From NCBI GenBank assembly GCA_947453475.1, contig CANGGK010000011.1, positions 1 through 34,012 of the forward strand: a DNA stretch of 34,012 bases, written 5' to 3'. Position numbers and translations under genes: made by a program. Positions 24,907 to 32,982 of this stretch are shown here, piece after piece; positions within the stretch are counted from its first letter, which is position 1, and every line of letters begins with the position of its first letter. The stretch is from Microbacteriaceae bacterium. GTDB taxonomy: Bacteria; Actinomycetota; Actinomycetes; Actinomycetales; Microbacteriaceae. A model generated the notes under the pieces. That model worked only from the letters and a program-made list of their open reading frames with translations, did no database searches and was not told the DNA's origin.

Positions 24907-25530
24907 ATGGAAATCAACATCACCGCTCGCAATCTCAGTGTCTCCGACCGCTTTCGCGACTATGTCGCTGAGCGCGCACACAAAGTCGAGCAGTTGGCCC
25001 ACAAAGTTCAGTCACTCGAAATAAAAGTGACGCGACATGATCACAGTCGAACCTCCGGCCCAGAAGATCAGGTTGAACTCACCGTTATCGAACCGGGGCA
25101 CATCGTTCGGGCTGAAGCTCAGGCAGGCGACAAATTCTCGGCATTTGACATCGCATTCGGCAAACTTTCCGAGCGCCTACGCCGCGCCGCAGATCGCCGC
25201 AAGGTGCATCACGGTGCTCACGGCTCAATTGGTGTCAGCGAATTGACCGCAACCGACTTTGCGTCGCTTGATATTCATGCGGTTGACGCCGACGTGCTGC
25301 TTGGCAAAGCAGAGCAAGAATCGCTTGAAGTGGCGCCCGATTTAGGCGAAAGCCCAGTGGTTATTCGCCACAAGGAATTTGCCGGCAACCCGATGTCGGT
25401 TGACGATGCCCTGTACCACATGGAGCTCGTCGGTCACGACTTCTACCTTTTCCACAACGCAGATACCGGAAAACCATCTGTGGTTTACCGTCGCAAGGGT
25501 TGGAACTACGGCGTATTGACGCTTTCTTAG
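24907..25530 (+). CDS. hpf: Long-form ribosome hibernation promoting factor
   Basis: Binds the 30S subunit in stationary phase and pairs ribosomes into inactive 100S dimers. The 207-residue protein has the N-terminal RaiA/YfiA domain (about 1-100, MEINITARNLSVSDRFRDYV onward), a variable linker and the C-terminal dimerisation domain (about 150-207, with KEFAGNPMSVDDALYHMEL and GHDFYLFHN). The start is ATG 24907 with a strong GGAGGT at 24897-24902; the frame is open back to 24850 but that extension is not family-like. It lies next to secA as in mycobacteria (Rv3241c-secA1). Confidence 0.94.
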   Translation: MEINITARNLSVSDRFRDYVAERAHKVEQLAHKVQSLEIKVTRHDHSRTSGPEDQVELTVIEPGHIVRAEAQAGDKFSAFDIAFGKLSERLRRAADRRKVHHGAHGSIGVSELTATDFASLDIHAVDADVLLGKAEQESLEVAPDLGESPVVIRHKEFAGNPMSVDDALYHMELVGHDFYLFHNADTGKPSVVYRRKGWNYGVLTLS

Positions 25531-25560
25531 GCCGTTTTGGCTTGATTCGCCTATAAGCGA

Positions 25561-25597
25561 ACGAAGGGCTCAGCCGCGATGCGGCTGGGCCCTTCGT
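25561..25597 (+). terminator. Strong hairpin between hpf and secA
   Basis: Two 17-nt arms (25561-25577 and 25581-25597) pair along their full length, with one G-T wobble, around a GAT loop. No T tract follows, which is common for actinobacterial terminators. It probably ends the hpf transcript. If the secA promoter lies upstream (for example TATAAG at 25552-25557), the hairpin would instead sit in the secA leader. Confidence 0.75.
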
Positions 25598-25641
25598 CTA
25601 AGATTGGTAGAAGACCAACACAACCGGTTTGGAGCAATATC

Positions 25642-28305
25642 TTGGCTAACATCATCGACAAACTACTGCGCGCAGGCGAGGGCAGAATCCTTGCGAAGCT
25701 TCGCAACTATGCCGTCGCGATCAACGCACTCGAAGATAACTTCAGCGCGCTCAGCGATGAAGAACTTCAGAACGAGACCACCGTCTTGCGTGAACGTTAC
25801 GCAGCCGGCGAGAGCCTAGATGACCTGCTTCCTGAAGCATTTGCAGCGGTTCGTGAAGCCTCAAAGCGCACCCTTGGCATGCGCCACTTCGATGTACAGC
25901 TCATGGGTGGCGCTGCTCTTCACCTGGGCAACATCGCCGAGATGCGCACCGGTGAAGGTAAGACCTTGGTTGCTACGCTTCCGGCCTACCTAAACGCAAT
26001 TGCTGGCCGCGGAGTGCACGTGGTCACGGTAAACGACTTCCTTGCCGGATACCAGAGCGAATTGATGGGTCGCGTATTCCGCACCCTTGGCATGACCACC
26101 GGTTGCATCATTTCGGGTCAGGACCCAGCTGTTCGCCGCGAGCAGTACCTTGCCGACATTACCTATGGAACCAACAACGAGTTTGGTTTCGACTACCTTC
26201 GCGACAACATGACCTGGAGCCAGTCTGAGTTGGTTCAGCGCGGTCACTTCTTTGCCGTGGTCGATGAGGTTGACTCGATTCTTATCGACGAGGCTCGCAC
26301 CCCGCTAATCATCTCTGGCCCAGCCTCTGGCGACGCCAACCGTTGGTTCGTTGAATTCGCCAAAATTGCCGAGCGCCTACAACCTGTAATTGATTACGAA
26401 GTTGACGAGAAGAAGCGCACCATTGGCATTCTCGAACCAGGCATCGAAAAGGTCGAAGACTATCTAGGCATTAGCAACCTTTACGAGTCGGCCAACACAC
26501 CGCTTATTTCGTTCCTAAACAACTCAATTCGCGCGAAGGCATTGTTCAAGCGCGACAAGGACTACGTCGTCATGGATGGCGAAGTGTTGATTGTTGACGA
26601 GCACACCGGCCGCATCCTTGCTGGTCGTCGTTACAACGAGGGTATTCACCAGGCGATCGAAGCTAAGGAAGGCGTAGACGTAAAGGCTGAAAACCAGACC
26701 TTGGCTACGGTTACCCTGCAGAACTACTTCCGCCTCTACAACAAGCTTTCGGGCATGACCGGTACCGCCGAAACCGAAGCAGGCGAATTCATGAGCACCT
26801 ATGGTTTGGGCGTCGTGCCAATCCCAACCAATAAGCCAATGGTTCGCATCGACCAGTCAGACCTCATCTACAAGAACGAAGAAGTCAAGTTCAACGAGGT
26901 CGTAAAAGACATCGCTGCCCGACATCAGGCTGGCCAACCAGTATTGGTTGGTACCACCAGCGTTGAGAAGAGCGAATACCTTTCACGTCTATTGGCTAAG
27001 GCCGGCGTGCGCCACGAAGTTTTGAACGCCAAGAACCACGCTCGCGAAGCCGCGATTGTGGCTCAGGCTGGTCGCCACGGTGCCGTAACCGTTGCCACCA
27101 ACATGGCTGGTCGCGGTACCGACATCATGCTTGGTGGAAACGCCGAGTTCTTGACGGTGGATGCACTTGCCAAGCGCGGCTTGAACAGCGAAGAAAACCC
27201 AGAAGCCTACGAGGCAGCTTGGCAGTCTGAATTTGAAAGAATCAAAGCTGAGGTTGCCATTGAGGCAGAGAAGGTTCTCGAAGTAGGTGGCCTCTACGTT
27301 CTCGGAACCGAGCGTCACGAGTCACGTCGCATCGACAACCAGCTTCGTGGTCGCGCGGGTCGTCAGGGCGATAAGGGTGAATCACGTTTCTACCTTTCAC
27401 TCACCGATGACCTTATGCGTTTGTTCAACTCTGGCGCAGCCAGCGCATTGATGAACCGACCTGGCGTGCCTGACGAGACTGCTATCGAGTCAAAGATCGT
27501 TAGCCGTGCGATTCAAAGCGCGCAGAGTCAGGTCGAAGGCCGCAACGCCGAGATTCGCAAGAACGTTTTGAAGTATGACGACGTTTTGAACCGTCAGCGC
27601 GAGGCTATCTATAGCGACCGCCGCCACATCCTTGAAGGTGACGACATCAAGGCGCGCACCGAAGGCTTCCTCGGCGACGTGATCTCAGCCATCATTGACA
27701 GTCACATCTCAGACACCTCTGGTTCTGACTGGGACCTCGAAGCCTTATGGGCAGAACTTGGCACCATCTATCCGGTTGGCCTATCCATCCAAGAGGTTTT
27801 GGTCGAAGCGGGAAACCGTTCGAAGCTAACCAAGGCTTGGTTGACTCGTGAGCTCACCAGCGATGCGCGAATTGCCTACGAGAAGCGTGAAGAGTCACTG
27901 ACTTCAGAGGCAATGCGCGAACTTGAGCGAAATGTGGTTCTTTCGGTGCTCGACCGTAAGTGGCGCGATCACCTTTATGAGATGGACTATCTGAAGGAAG
28001 GCATTGGCCTTCGTGCGATGGCACAGCGTGACCCTCTGGTTGAATACCAGCGCGAGGGATACGACATGTTCCAGCAGATGATGGGCGCTATCAAGGAAGA
28101 GTCGATTGGCTTCTTGTTCAACCTAGAGGTTGAAGTTCAAGCTGCACCGACTCAGGTTGTAGACCAGGCTCAACTGACTTACTCGGCGCCGTCAGAAGAT
28201 GGCTCGACAGAGGTTCATGGTGTTGGTGCGCAAGAAGAAACCCCAGCCGCGCCAACTCAGAAACCTGAGTCGGGCGGCCAGGGCAGCTCTTTCTTCCGCA
28301 GCTAA
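25642..28305 (+). CDS. secA: Preprotein translocase ATPase SecA
   Basis: Motor that drives unfolded preproteins through SecYEG. The 887-residue protein has Walker A in MRTGEGKT (Gly104-Thr108), the DEVD box (208-211), the preprotein cross-linking region, NMAGRGTDI and GRAGRQGD of nucleotide domain 2, and the helical scaffold ending with [24 protein letters not shown]. The last ~50 residues are a poorly ordered Ala/Pro/Glu tail with no Cys-rich zinc motif. The start is TTG 25642, 7 nt after GGAG (25631-25634), giving [15 protein letters not shown]; the open frame back to 25579 runs through the hairpin and is not SecA-like. Confidence 0.97.
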   Translation: MANIIDKLLRAGEGRILAKLRNYAVAINALEDNFSALSDEELQNETTVLRERYAAGESLDDLLPEAFAAVREASKRTLGMRHFDVQLMGGAALHLGNIAEMRTGEGKTLVATLPAYLNAIAGRGVHVVTVNDFLAGYQSELMGRVFRTLGMTTGCIISGQDPAVRREQYLADITYGTNNEFGFDYLRDNMTWSQSELVQRGHFFAVVDEVDSILIDEARTPLIISGPASGDANRWFVEFAKIAERLQPVIDYEVDEKKRTIGILEPGIEKVEDYLGISNLYESANTPLISFLNNSIRAKALFKRDKDYVVMDGEVLIVDEHTGRILAGRRYNEGIHQAIEAKEGVDVKAENQTLATVTLQNYFRLYNKLSGMTGTAETEAGEFMSTYGLGVVPIPTNKPMVRIDQSDLIYKNEEVKFNEVVKDIAARHQAGQPVLVGTTSVEKSEYLSRLLAKAGVRHEVLNAKNHAREAAIVAQAGRHGAVTVATNMAGRGTDIMLGGNAEFLTVDALAKRGLNSEENPEAYEAAWQSEFERIKAEVAIEAEKVLEVGGLYVLGTERHESRRIDNQLRGRAGRQGDKGESRFYLSLTDDLMRLFNSGAASALMNRPGVPDETAIESKIVSRAIQSAQSQVEGRNAEIRKNVLKYDDVLNRQREAIYSDRRHILEGDDIKARTEGFLGDVISAIIDSHISDTSGSDWDLEALWAELGTIYPVGLSIQEVLVEAGNRSKLTKAWLTRELTSDARIAYEKREESLTSEAMRELERNVVLSVLDRKWRDHLYEMDYLKEGIGLRAMAQRDPLVEYQREGYDMFQQMMGAIKEESIGFLFNLEVEVQAAPTQVVDQAQLTYSAPSEDGSTEVHGVGAQEETPAAPTQKPESGGQGSSFFRS

Positions 28306-28308
28306 TCC

Positions 28309-28857
28309 TTAGAGCACCGAAACCGAGGTTGCCCGCCAGCGGGCATTTATGCCTTCGAGGCGAATCGTTACCGCTCGGGTTCTCGACTTTGAACTAAGTA
28401 GAATCACCGATTCGATCACGCCGTCACGCGGAGAACTGGTTCTTAGGCCGCCAACACTGAGGTTTTGGTAGTGCGCCTTCACGCCTTGTTCGACTCTTTG
28501 CGCCTCTGCTCGACGGGCTCGAAATTGCAGGCGTTGGTAAACATCGTCGGTTAGCCAGCGCGCCAGTTGATCAACTTGTCTAGTGCCGGCAATAACCTCC
28601 ACTACCCCCGTAGCCAATGCCTTCAAGCTTTCAACCGGGTCGGGAAGTTCGCTGGTTCGGCTGTATTGAACGCCGAAGTATTCCTCTGACTCAATCGGGT
28701 TGCGAACTCGTCGACCAGGCTTGGTCGGCCTTGTTTGACGTTGCCCGCTAATATCTGGGCTCTCGCCCTCAACCGCGCTCGACTCGGCATCGCCTTTCAG
28801 ATTTTTATCTTTCTTGTCTTTCTTGTTACTACCTTGGTTTGATTTTTCTTCCGACAT
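28309..28857 (-). CDS. Rv3235-family (DUF6459-like) protein
   Basis: A 182-residue protein found next to secA in many actinobacteria; its function is not known. The N-terminal ~70 residues are polar and disordered, with a run of Lys/Asp (KKDKKDK) and acidic Ser-rich stretches. The C-terminal ~110 residues form a compact domain with ARWLTDDVYQRLQFRARRA and a terminal strand pair RAVTIRLEG and RWRATSVSVL. I chose ATG 28857 because it follows a predicted promoter; the frame is open to 29079, but that part covers the divergent control region. It converges on secA with a 3-bp gap. Confidence 0.75.
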   Translation of the reverse strand: MSEEKSNQGSNKKDKKDKNLKGDAESSAVEGESPDISGQRQTRPTKPGRRVRNPIESEEYFGVQYSRTSELPDPVESLKALATGVVEVIAGTRQVDQLARWLTDDVYQRLQFRARRAEAQRVEQGVKAHYQNLSVGGLRTSSPRDGVIESVILLSSKSRTRAVTIRLEGINARWRATSVSVL

Positions 28858-28896
28858 TTCCCCCGCACTTTCTCCCCCGTCCAAGGAGGACTTTTC

Positions 28897-28925
28897 ACGA
28901 TATTGTCCAAATTTGTCCCTGTAAA
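28897..28925 (-). promoter_or_regulatory. Candidate promoter of the Rv3235-family gene
   Basis: Reading the minus strand, a -35 TTTACA (28925-28920) is followed by exactly 17 bp and a -10 TATCGT (28902-28897). Transcription would start near 28890, about 30 nt before the ATG at 28857. It is a good match by eye. Confidence 0.55.
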
Positions 28926-28941
28926 GATTATCTGTGAAAAC

Positions 28942-28950
28942 TGTGGATAA
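28942..28950 (-). promoter_or_regulatory. Perfect DnaA box in the divergent intergenic region
   Basis: TTATCCACA on the minus strand (TGTGGATAA on plus) matches the DnaA-box consensus exactly. It lies 17 bp upstream of the predicted Rv3235-family -35 and 38 bp before the ATG of the plus-strand gene at 28988. Only one full-match box is visible here, so a control site is more likely than an origin. Confidence 0.6.
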
Positions 28951-28987
28951 CCCCTGTTTATGAATTGTAGTGTAAGAAAATGCATGA

Positions 28988-29485
28988 ATGGAACTAGATA
29001 AATTCTTTGAAGATTTCGAAGCGCAATTCGACGCCGAAATCGAAGCCTCCCAAGTCGTTGGTCCACTTCGAAAAAGCAACCTAGTGCGTGTCTTTTGGCC
29101 GAAGGGTGGCTACGTAGATTTGGTCGCGGCAATCTTAGGCGAGGACTTTGTCGCGGGCATGGCCCTAGGTGGCAACGATTGGAGGCTGATTCCTTTTGGT
29201 GCTGTCGATCGTTTGGGTTTTCGAAGTCTGAAGAACATCGACCTACCACCAGTGCGGCTAATCGAACACTCGGCACCGACTTTTCTTGAGCAGTTTCCGT
29301 TACCGCTAGCTGTTTCGTGGCTAACGGTGCGCAATCCGAGCATCAAAAAGGGAATCCTGCACGGTTTGCACGGGGGAGTGCTGTTGCTAGAGGTATTGGG
29401 GGCAGTTGATCCAGTTGGAATTCCCCTAACCAGCATCGAGACGCTGCACATCGATTCTGTGGAGAACTTCGGCGCATTCCAATAG
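28988..29485 (+). CDS. Conserved hypothetical protein, function unknown
   Basis: A 165-residue soluble protein that I cannot assign to a named family. It is acidic at the N-terminus (MELDKFFEDFEAQFDAEIE). A beta-rich middle has LVRVFWPKGGYVDLVAAILGEDFVAGMALGG and WRLIPFGAVDRLGF, which look like two repeats of a small beta-barrel or PRC-like fold. No signal peptide, membrane span or catalytic motif is seen. There is no clear Shine-Dalgarno. Two other ATGs at 28980 and 28984 lead to stop codons within six codons, so 28988 is the only workable start. It is 19 bp upstream of the SAF gene and probably shares a transcript with it. Confidence 0.6.
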   Translation: MELDKFFEDFEAQFDAEIEASQVVGPLRKSNLVRVFWPKGGYVDLVAAILGEDFVAGMALGGNDWRLIPFGAVDRLGFRSLKNIDLPPVRLIEHSAPTFLEQFPLPLAVSWLTVRNPSIKKGILHGLHGGVLLLEVLGAVDPVGIPLTSIETLHIDSVENFGAFQ

Positions 29486-29504
29486 CGAGCAGCAACATGG
29501 GCGC

Positions 29505-30128
29505 ATGAAGATCGCAAACCTGAAAATGCCACTGCGCTTGCGCAGGCGAAACCTTGTTCTGGGCCTCTGCCTTGTTGCTGTCTCGATAGCCGGAGTTTGG
29601 CTGACCGTTGAGTCAAACAATCACACCGAGGAGTTTCTAGTTGCCTCCAAGTCAGCCGCAAGCGGCTCGCCCCTCACCGCGAGTAACTTTCGAGTTGCCA
29701 GGATGAATCTGTCTGGCTCGGGCGATCTTTATTTGCGCCCCGGGCAAATCGGCTCGCAAAGTTATCTGCTAACTGCGGTTGAGTCGGGGCAGTTGATTGC
29801 TCGAGCATCCATTGCAACGAGCATCATTGATGCGCGCGAGCCCGTTGTCATAAGTTCGACTATGCCGCTTCCGGCATCGGTAAAACCCGGAGATGCCGTT
29901 GATGTTTGGGTTTCTCGATCTACTGAGAATCGAAGATTTGCGCTTCCGGTCAAGCTGGTTTTAGGCGCCGAGATTGTGGCCATCACAGAACCAACCGGAA
30001 TGCTCTCGGAGCAGGCTCAAAGAGTTCAAATATTGGTTCCTGCAGCGTCGGTTTCACAGATTCTTGATGCCATCGCTTCTAAAGATGCTCTTTCGATGGT
30101 GCTGCAGCGAAACCTCGGCAATGATTGA
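29505..30128 (+). CDS. SAF-domain membrane-anchored protein (CpaB/RcpC-like)
   Basis: A 207-residue protein with a basic N-terminus, one membrane span (about 18-35) and an extracytoplasmic SAF domain (about 45-110: VASKSAASGSPLTASNFR, then the LTAVESGQLI and RASIATS region). The C-terminal part resembles the CpaB/RcpC region that follows SAF in Tad pilus assembly (ASVKPGDAVDVWVS). No secretin, pilin or Tad ATPase lies in the window, so a pilus role is unsupported. It overlaps the ATPase gene by 8 bp. An alternative start at codon 8 would remove little. Confidence 0.76.
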   Translation: MKIANLKMPLRLRRRNLVLGLCLVAVSIAGVWLTVESNNHTEEFLVASKSAASGSPLTASNFRVARMNLSGSGDLYLRPGQIGSQSYLLTAVESGQLIARASIATSIIDAREPVVISSTMPLPASVKPGDAVDVWVSRSTENRRFALPVKLVLGAEIVAITEPTGMLSEQAQRVQILVPAASVSQILDAIASKDALSMVLQRNLGND

Positions 30129-30996
30129 TCTATTCAAGCGGCCAGAACCACAAAAAGAAGCCCAGTCAGCGACATCGATTTGCGTGTGGGGCCCCGCTGG
30201 CTCTCCGGGTAAGACCACAATTGCCGTAAATCTGGCGAGCGAACTGGCTCTCGAAGGCCATCGGGTGCTGTTGATTGATTTAGACACATACGCCCCGTCG
30301 ATAGCCGATCACTTTGGGCTGACCGATCGCCAGCCAGGGTTAGCCGCAGCCATGCGACTGGTTGGCCAAGGTCGGTTAGATGAGAGTCAAATCAACCGCT
30401 TATCAACGAGTTTCGACACTGGAAAAGGTAGTCTCACGGTTTTGTGTGGGCTTGGTTCGGTTTCGCGATGGCCCGAAGTCACAGATGCGAAGACCAAGGC
30501 TCTGGTAGAAATCGCAATGACCTTCTTTGATTTTGTGGTCTTGGATGTGGCCTCGACGCTAGAGGGGTCAATTCGTCAGATTGGCGGAGCCATAGATCGA
30601 AACAGTGCCACTCTGGCAGCGCTTCAGGTGGCCACCAAGACCATCGCGACCTTTTCTGCTGACACTGTTGGTGTAGGGCGCCTTGTGGACGCCTATGAGC
30701 AATTGACGACCCTAACGGAAGAACCGTTATTGCTTGCCAATAGATTTAGGGTCACAGCTCTTGGCCCAAAAGCGAAGAATCAGATTGAAGATGCAGTCCT
30801 GCAGTTGTGCAGACGCGAGGTAGATTCGTTCGTCCCTCTCGATGCCGAGGGTTGTGACCGTGCCTTGCTCGAGGCGGTTCCGTTGGCGATGATCAAACGG
30901 TCATCTAAGGCCAGACAGGCAATCGCGCAGTTCGCTCGAATCAACTTTGCAGCCCAAGCCCTACCTGATGCGTTGCGCGTGGCTAAACTCGTTTAG
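30121..30996 (+). CDS. ParA/MinD/CpaE-like P-loop ATPase with deviant Walker A
   Basis: A 291-residue cytoplasmic ATPase of the SIMIBI class. The P loop is GPAGSPGKTT (24-33). It has the catalytic Lys31, but the position of the ParA/MinD signature lysine is Ala26. The switch I-like LLIDLDTYAPSIADHFGL and the Walker B-like FVVLDVAS are present. The C-terminal half is diverged and has no MinD-type amphipathic helix that I can recognise. ATG 30121 lies 8 bp inside the SAF gene. The next gene (PdtaS) starts at the very next base after the stop. Pairing with a SAF protein recalls CpaE-CpaB, so a membrane scaffold or localisation role is inferred. Confidence 0.78.
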   Translation: MIDLFKRPEPQKEAQSATSICVWGPAGSPGKTTIAVNLASELALEGHRVLLIDLDTYAPSIADHFGLTDRQPGLAAAMRLVGQGRLDESQINRLSTSFDTGKGSLTVLCGLGSVSRWPEVTDAKTKALVEIAMTFFDFVVLDVASTLEGSIRQIGGAIDRNSATLAALQVATKTIATFSADTVGVGRLVDAYEQLTTLTEEPLLLANRFRVTALGPKAKNQIEDAVLQLCRREVDSFVPLDAEGCDRALLEAVPLAMIKRSSKARQAIAQFARINFAAQALPDALRVAKLV

Positions 30997-32472
30997 GTGT
31001 CGACACTTAGCGATCTCTACAAAAAGCACGGTAAGGGCAGCAATGCCGATATCGAATGGCTGCACCTCCTGCTTTCAGACTGGCAGTTGGTAGCCGACCT
31101 TGCCTTTGCCGACCTAGTTTTATGGATTCCGACCAGCAATGGTTCTTTCGTCGCCGCAGGCCATGCGCGCCCATCAAGTGCAGCGACAATCTTTTATCGG
31201 GATATTTCGGGGGAGCCAGTTCGCAAGGAATGGGCCGGGGCAATTGGAAAAGCTTTCAGCACGGGTCTCTCGCAGCACCTTGGTGCACCGGATACATATG
31301 ACGGTTTGCTTACAAGATTCAGCGCCATTCCTGTGCGCCGTCGAGTCTCGAGTAAATCTGATGAGATATTCGAAACTCCGATTGCCGTCGTAACGCGGCA
31401 CACCAACCTGGCCGAAGCCAAGGCTCCAAACAAACTTCAGTTGAACTACCTAAGTTGCGGCAACTACTTGCTCGACATGATGGCCGATGGCTCCTACCCG
31501 GACTATTCGAACTCAACCGGCCCTAGGCGCGGTGCTCCTCGCGCTAACGATGGTCTCTTGCGTCTTGATGTTGACGGTGTTGTCGAATTTGCCAGCCCGA
31601 ATGGCCTTTCGGCTTTCAACCGTCTCGGAATCAAGGGCGAACTCGAGGGGCAGGCGCTGGCCATTGCTGCGGCACCAATTTTGAAGTCGAGAATGAACAT
31701 CGATGAATCTTTGCCTTTGGTTCTCAACGGTCGTGCACCTTGGCGCACCGACATGGAATCGACCAGCATCACTCTCACAGTTCGAGCCATTCCGCTTCGC
31801 CAGGGTGGCCATCGAACGGGAGCAATTGTGCTCTGCCGCGATGTCACCGAGTTGCGCCGTCAAGAGCGCGAACTAATTACCAAAGACGCCACCATCCGTG
31901 AGATTCATCACCGAGTGAAAAACAATCTTCAAACCGTGGCAAGCCTCCTTCGAATTCAAGCTCGCCGCAGCACAAGCGAAGAGGCTAAGGAATCGCTCAA
32001 TCAGGCGATGCGTCGTGTCTCGGCCATCGCACTCGTGCACGACACGCTCTCAGAGGGCTTGAACCAGGATGTGAACTTTGATGAGGTCTTTGACCGCGTG
32101 CTCATGTTGGCCAGCGAGGTCGCGTCTAGCATTGGTACCTCGGTTCGAACCCTAATAGACGGCAAGTTTGGGCAACTCAAGAGCGACATGGCAACCCCGT
32201 TGGCAGTTGCGCTAACCGAGATTGTTACAAATGCAGTCGAACACGGCCTCGCCGATCGAAGCGGCGTTGTGGCGGTCAACGCCGAACGTAAGCAAAAGCA
32301 GCTCTTGATTACTGTCTCGGATAACGGCAAGGGGCTGACCGACGGTAAGGTTGGCGCCGGTTTGGGAACTCAAATTATCCGCACGCTAATCGAAGGTGAA
32401 CTTCGTGGCACCATCCACTGGTCATCGCCACACGAGGGTGGCACTCGCGTAGCCATCGCTCTGCCGCTGTAA
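30997..32472 (+). CDS. pdtaS: Sensor histidine kinase PdtaS
   Basis: A cytosolic HisKA_2/HWE-type kinase whose partner PdtaR is an RNA-binding antiterminator in mycobacteria. The 491-residue protein has a GAF-like N-terminal domain (about 1-160) and a PAS-like domain (about 180-290). The dimerisation/phosphoacceptor helix is REIHHRVKNNLQTVASLLRIQARR (His304 likely), followed by an HATPase domain with TEIVTNAVEHG and DNGKGLTDG. The start is a GTG directly after the ATPase stop. As in M. tuberculosis (Rv3220c next to whiB1), it converges on whiB1. PdtaR is not in this window. Confidence 0.92.
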   Translation: MSTLSDLYKKHGKGSNADIEWLHLLLSDWQLVADLAFADLVLWIPTSNGSFVAAGHARPSSAATIFYRDISGEPVRKEWAGAIGKAFSTGLSQHLGAPDTYDGLLTRFSAIPVRRRVSSKSDEIFETPIAVVTRHTNLAEAKAPNKLQLNYLSCGNYLLDMMADGSYPDYSNSTGPRRGAPRANDGLLRLDVDGVVEFASPNGLSAFNRLGIKGELEGQALAIAAAPILKSRMNIDESLPLVLNGRAPWRTDMESTSITLTVRAIPLRQGGHRTGAIVLCRDVTELRRQERELITKDATIREIHHRVKNNLQTVASLLRIQARRSTSEEAKESLNQAMRRVSAIALVHDTLSEGLNQDVNFDEVFDRVLMLASEVASSIGTSVRTLIDGKFGQLKSDMATPLAVALTEIVTNAVEHGLADRSGVVAVNAERKQKQLLITVSDNGKGLTDGKVGAGLGTQIIRTLIEGELRGTIHWSSPHEGGTRVAIALPL

Positions 32473-32479
32473 AAAGAAA

Positions 32480-32499
32480 ACCCCCGCCGAAGCGAGGGT
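32480..32499. terminator. Bidirectional terminator between pdtaS and whiB1
   Basis: ACCCCCGC and GCGAGGGT pair around a CGAA loop with one internal mismatch. An A-rich run before it (32472-32479) becomes a T tract when read on the minus strand. The location between convergent stops supports a shared terminator, stronger for whiB1. Confidence 0.7.
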
Positions 32500-32514
32500 C
32501 TTCAAGAAATCTAT

Positions 32515-32769
32515 TTAGCTTGCGCGGCGGGCACGAGCATACTTGCGCTTTAGCGACTTGCGCTCGTCTTCGCTTAGGCCACCCCAAACTCCGGTGTCCT
32601 GGTTCTCTTTGATTGCATATTCGAGGCAGTGAGTCGAGACTCCGCACTCGCGACAAACAGACTTTGCCTGATCAATCTGGTCAACAGCTGGGCCGGTGTT
32701 TCCGACAGGGAAGAAAAGCTCTGGGTCTTCGGTGAGGCATCGAGCTTCGTTCAGCCACTGCATGTCCAT
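32515..32769 (-). CDS. whiB1: WhiB1-type iron-sulfur transcription factor
   Basis: An 84-residue WhiB-like protein of the essential WhiB1/WblE type, which in mycobacteria binds NO through its [4Fe-4S] cluster and partners with the principal sigma factor. The cluster cysteines are 11, 39, 42 and 48. DPELFFPVGNTGPA identifies the WhiB1 branch, followed by GVWGGLSEDERKSLKRKYARARR. I chose the ATG at 32769 (MDMQW), with AAGGA about 12 nt upstream; a second ATG at 32763 is possible. The frame is open to 32877, but that extension lies over leader hairpins. Confidence 0.94.
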   Translation of the reverse strand: MDMQWLNEARCLTEDPELFFPVGNTGPAVDQIDQAKSVCRECGVSTHCLEYAIKENQDTGVWGGLSEDERKSLKRKYARARRAS

Positions 32770-32803
32770 ATGTGCTGTTTTTCCTTTGTCTTGGCGGTTC
32801 GGT

Positions 32804-32831
32804 GAGCCCGTGGGCTCGTGCCGTGTGGCAC
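32804..32831. promoter_or_regulatory. Two adjoining inverted repeats in the whiB1 leader
   Basis: GAGCCC-GT-GGGCTC (32804-32817) is directly followed by GTGCC-GTGT-GGCAC (32818-32831). Both are perfect and touch each other, 35-62 bp upstream of the whiB1 ATG. In RNA they could form two stacked hairpins; in DNA they could be tandem operators. The rest of the 213-bp whiB1/membrane-protein gap holds no further clear motif. Confidence 0.5.
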
Positions 32832-32966
32832 AGTAGAAACACATCTGAAAAAGATTTTCTTCGGATGGGCGATTCACTCAAAAGAGCGATTTACCGCGAA
32901 CTTTCCTGAGAAAATCGTTTCACAGACTGGCCGGTTTGGCAAGACCCAAAATCGGCAGACAAAACC

Positions 32967-32972
32967 TAGGAT
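32967..32972 (+). promoter_or_regulatory. Possible -10 element of the small membrane protein gene
   Basis: TAGGAT fits a -10 and predicts a start near 32979, only a few bases before the ATG at 32983, so the mRNA would be almost leaderless. A TTGGCA at 32936-32941 is too far away (25 bp) to be a normal -35. Confidence 0.35.
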
Positions 32973-32982
32973 GTGTTCCAAA

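Noticed and set aside
28921-28980. Possible replication origin around the DnaA box
   Set aside because: Only one full-match box is present, there is no AT-rich unwinding element, and dnaA/dnaN are not nearby.
29110-29661. 183-codon minus-strand frame over the unknown gene and the SAF gene
   Set aside because: It is Arg/Ser/Cys-rich antisense reading with no start signal; the plus-strand frames have plausible domains.
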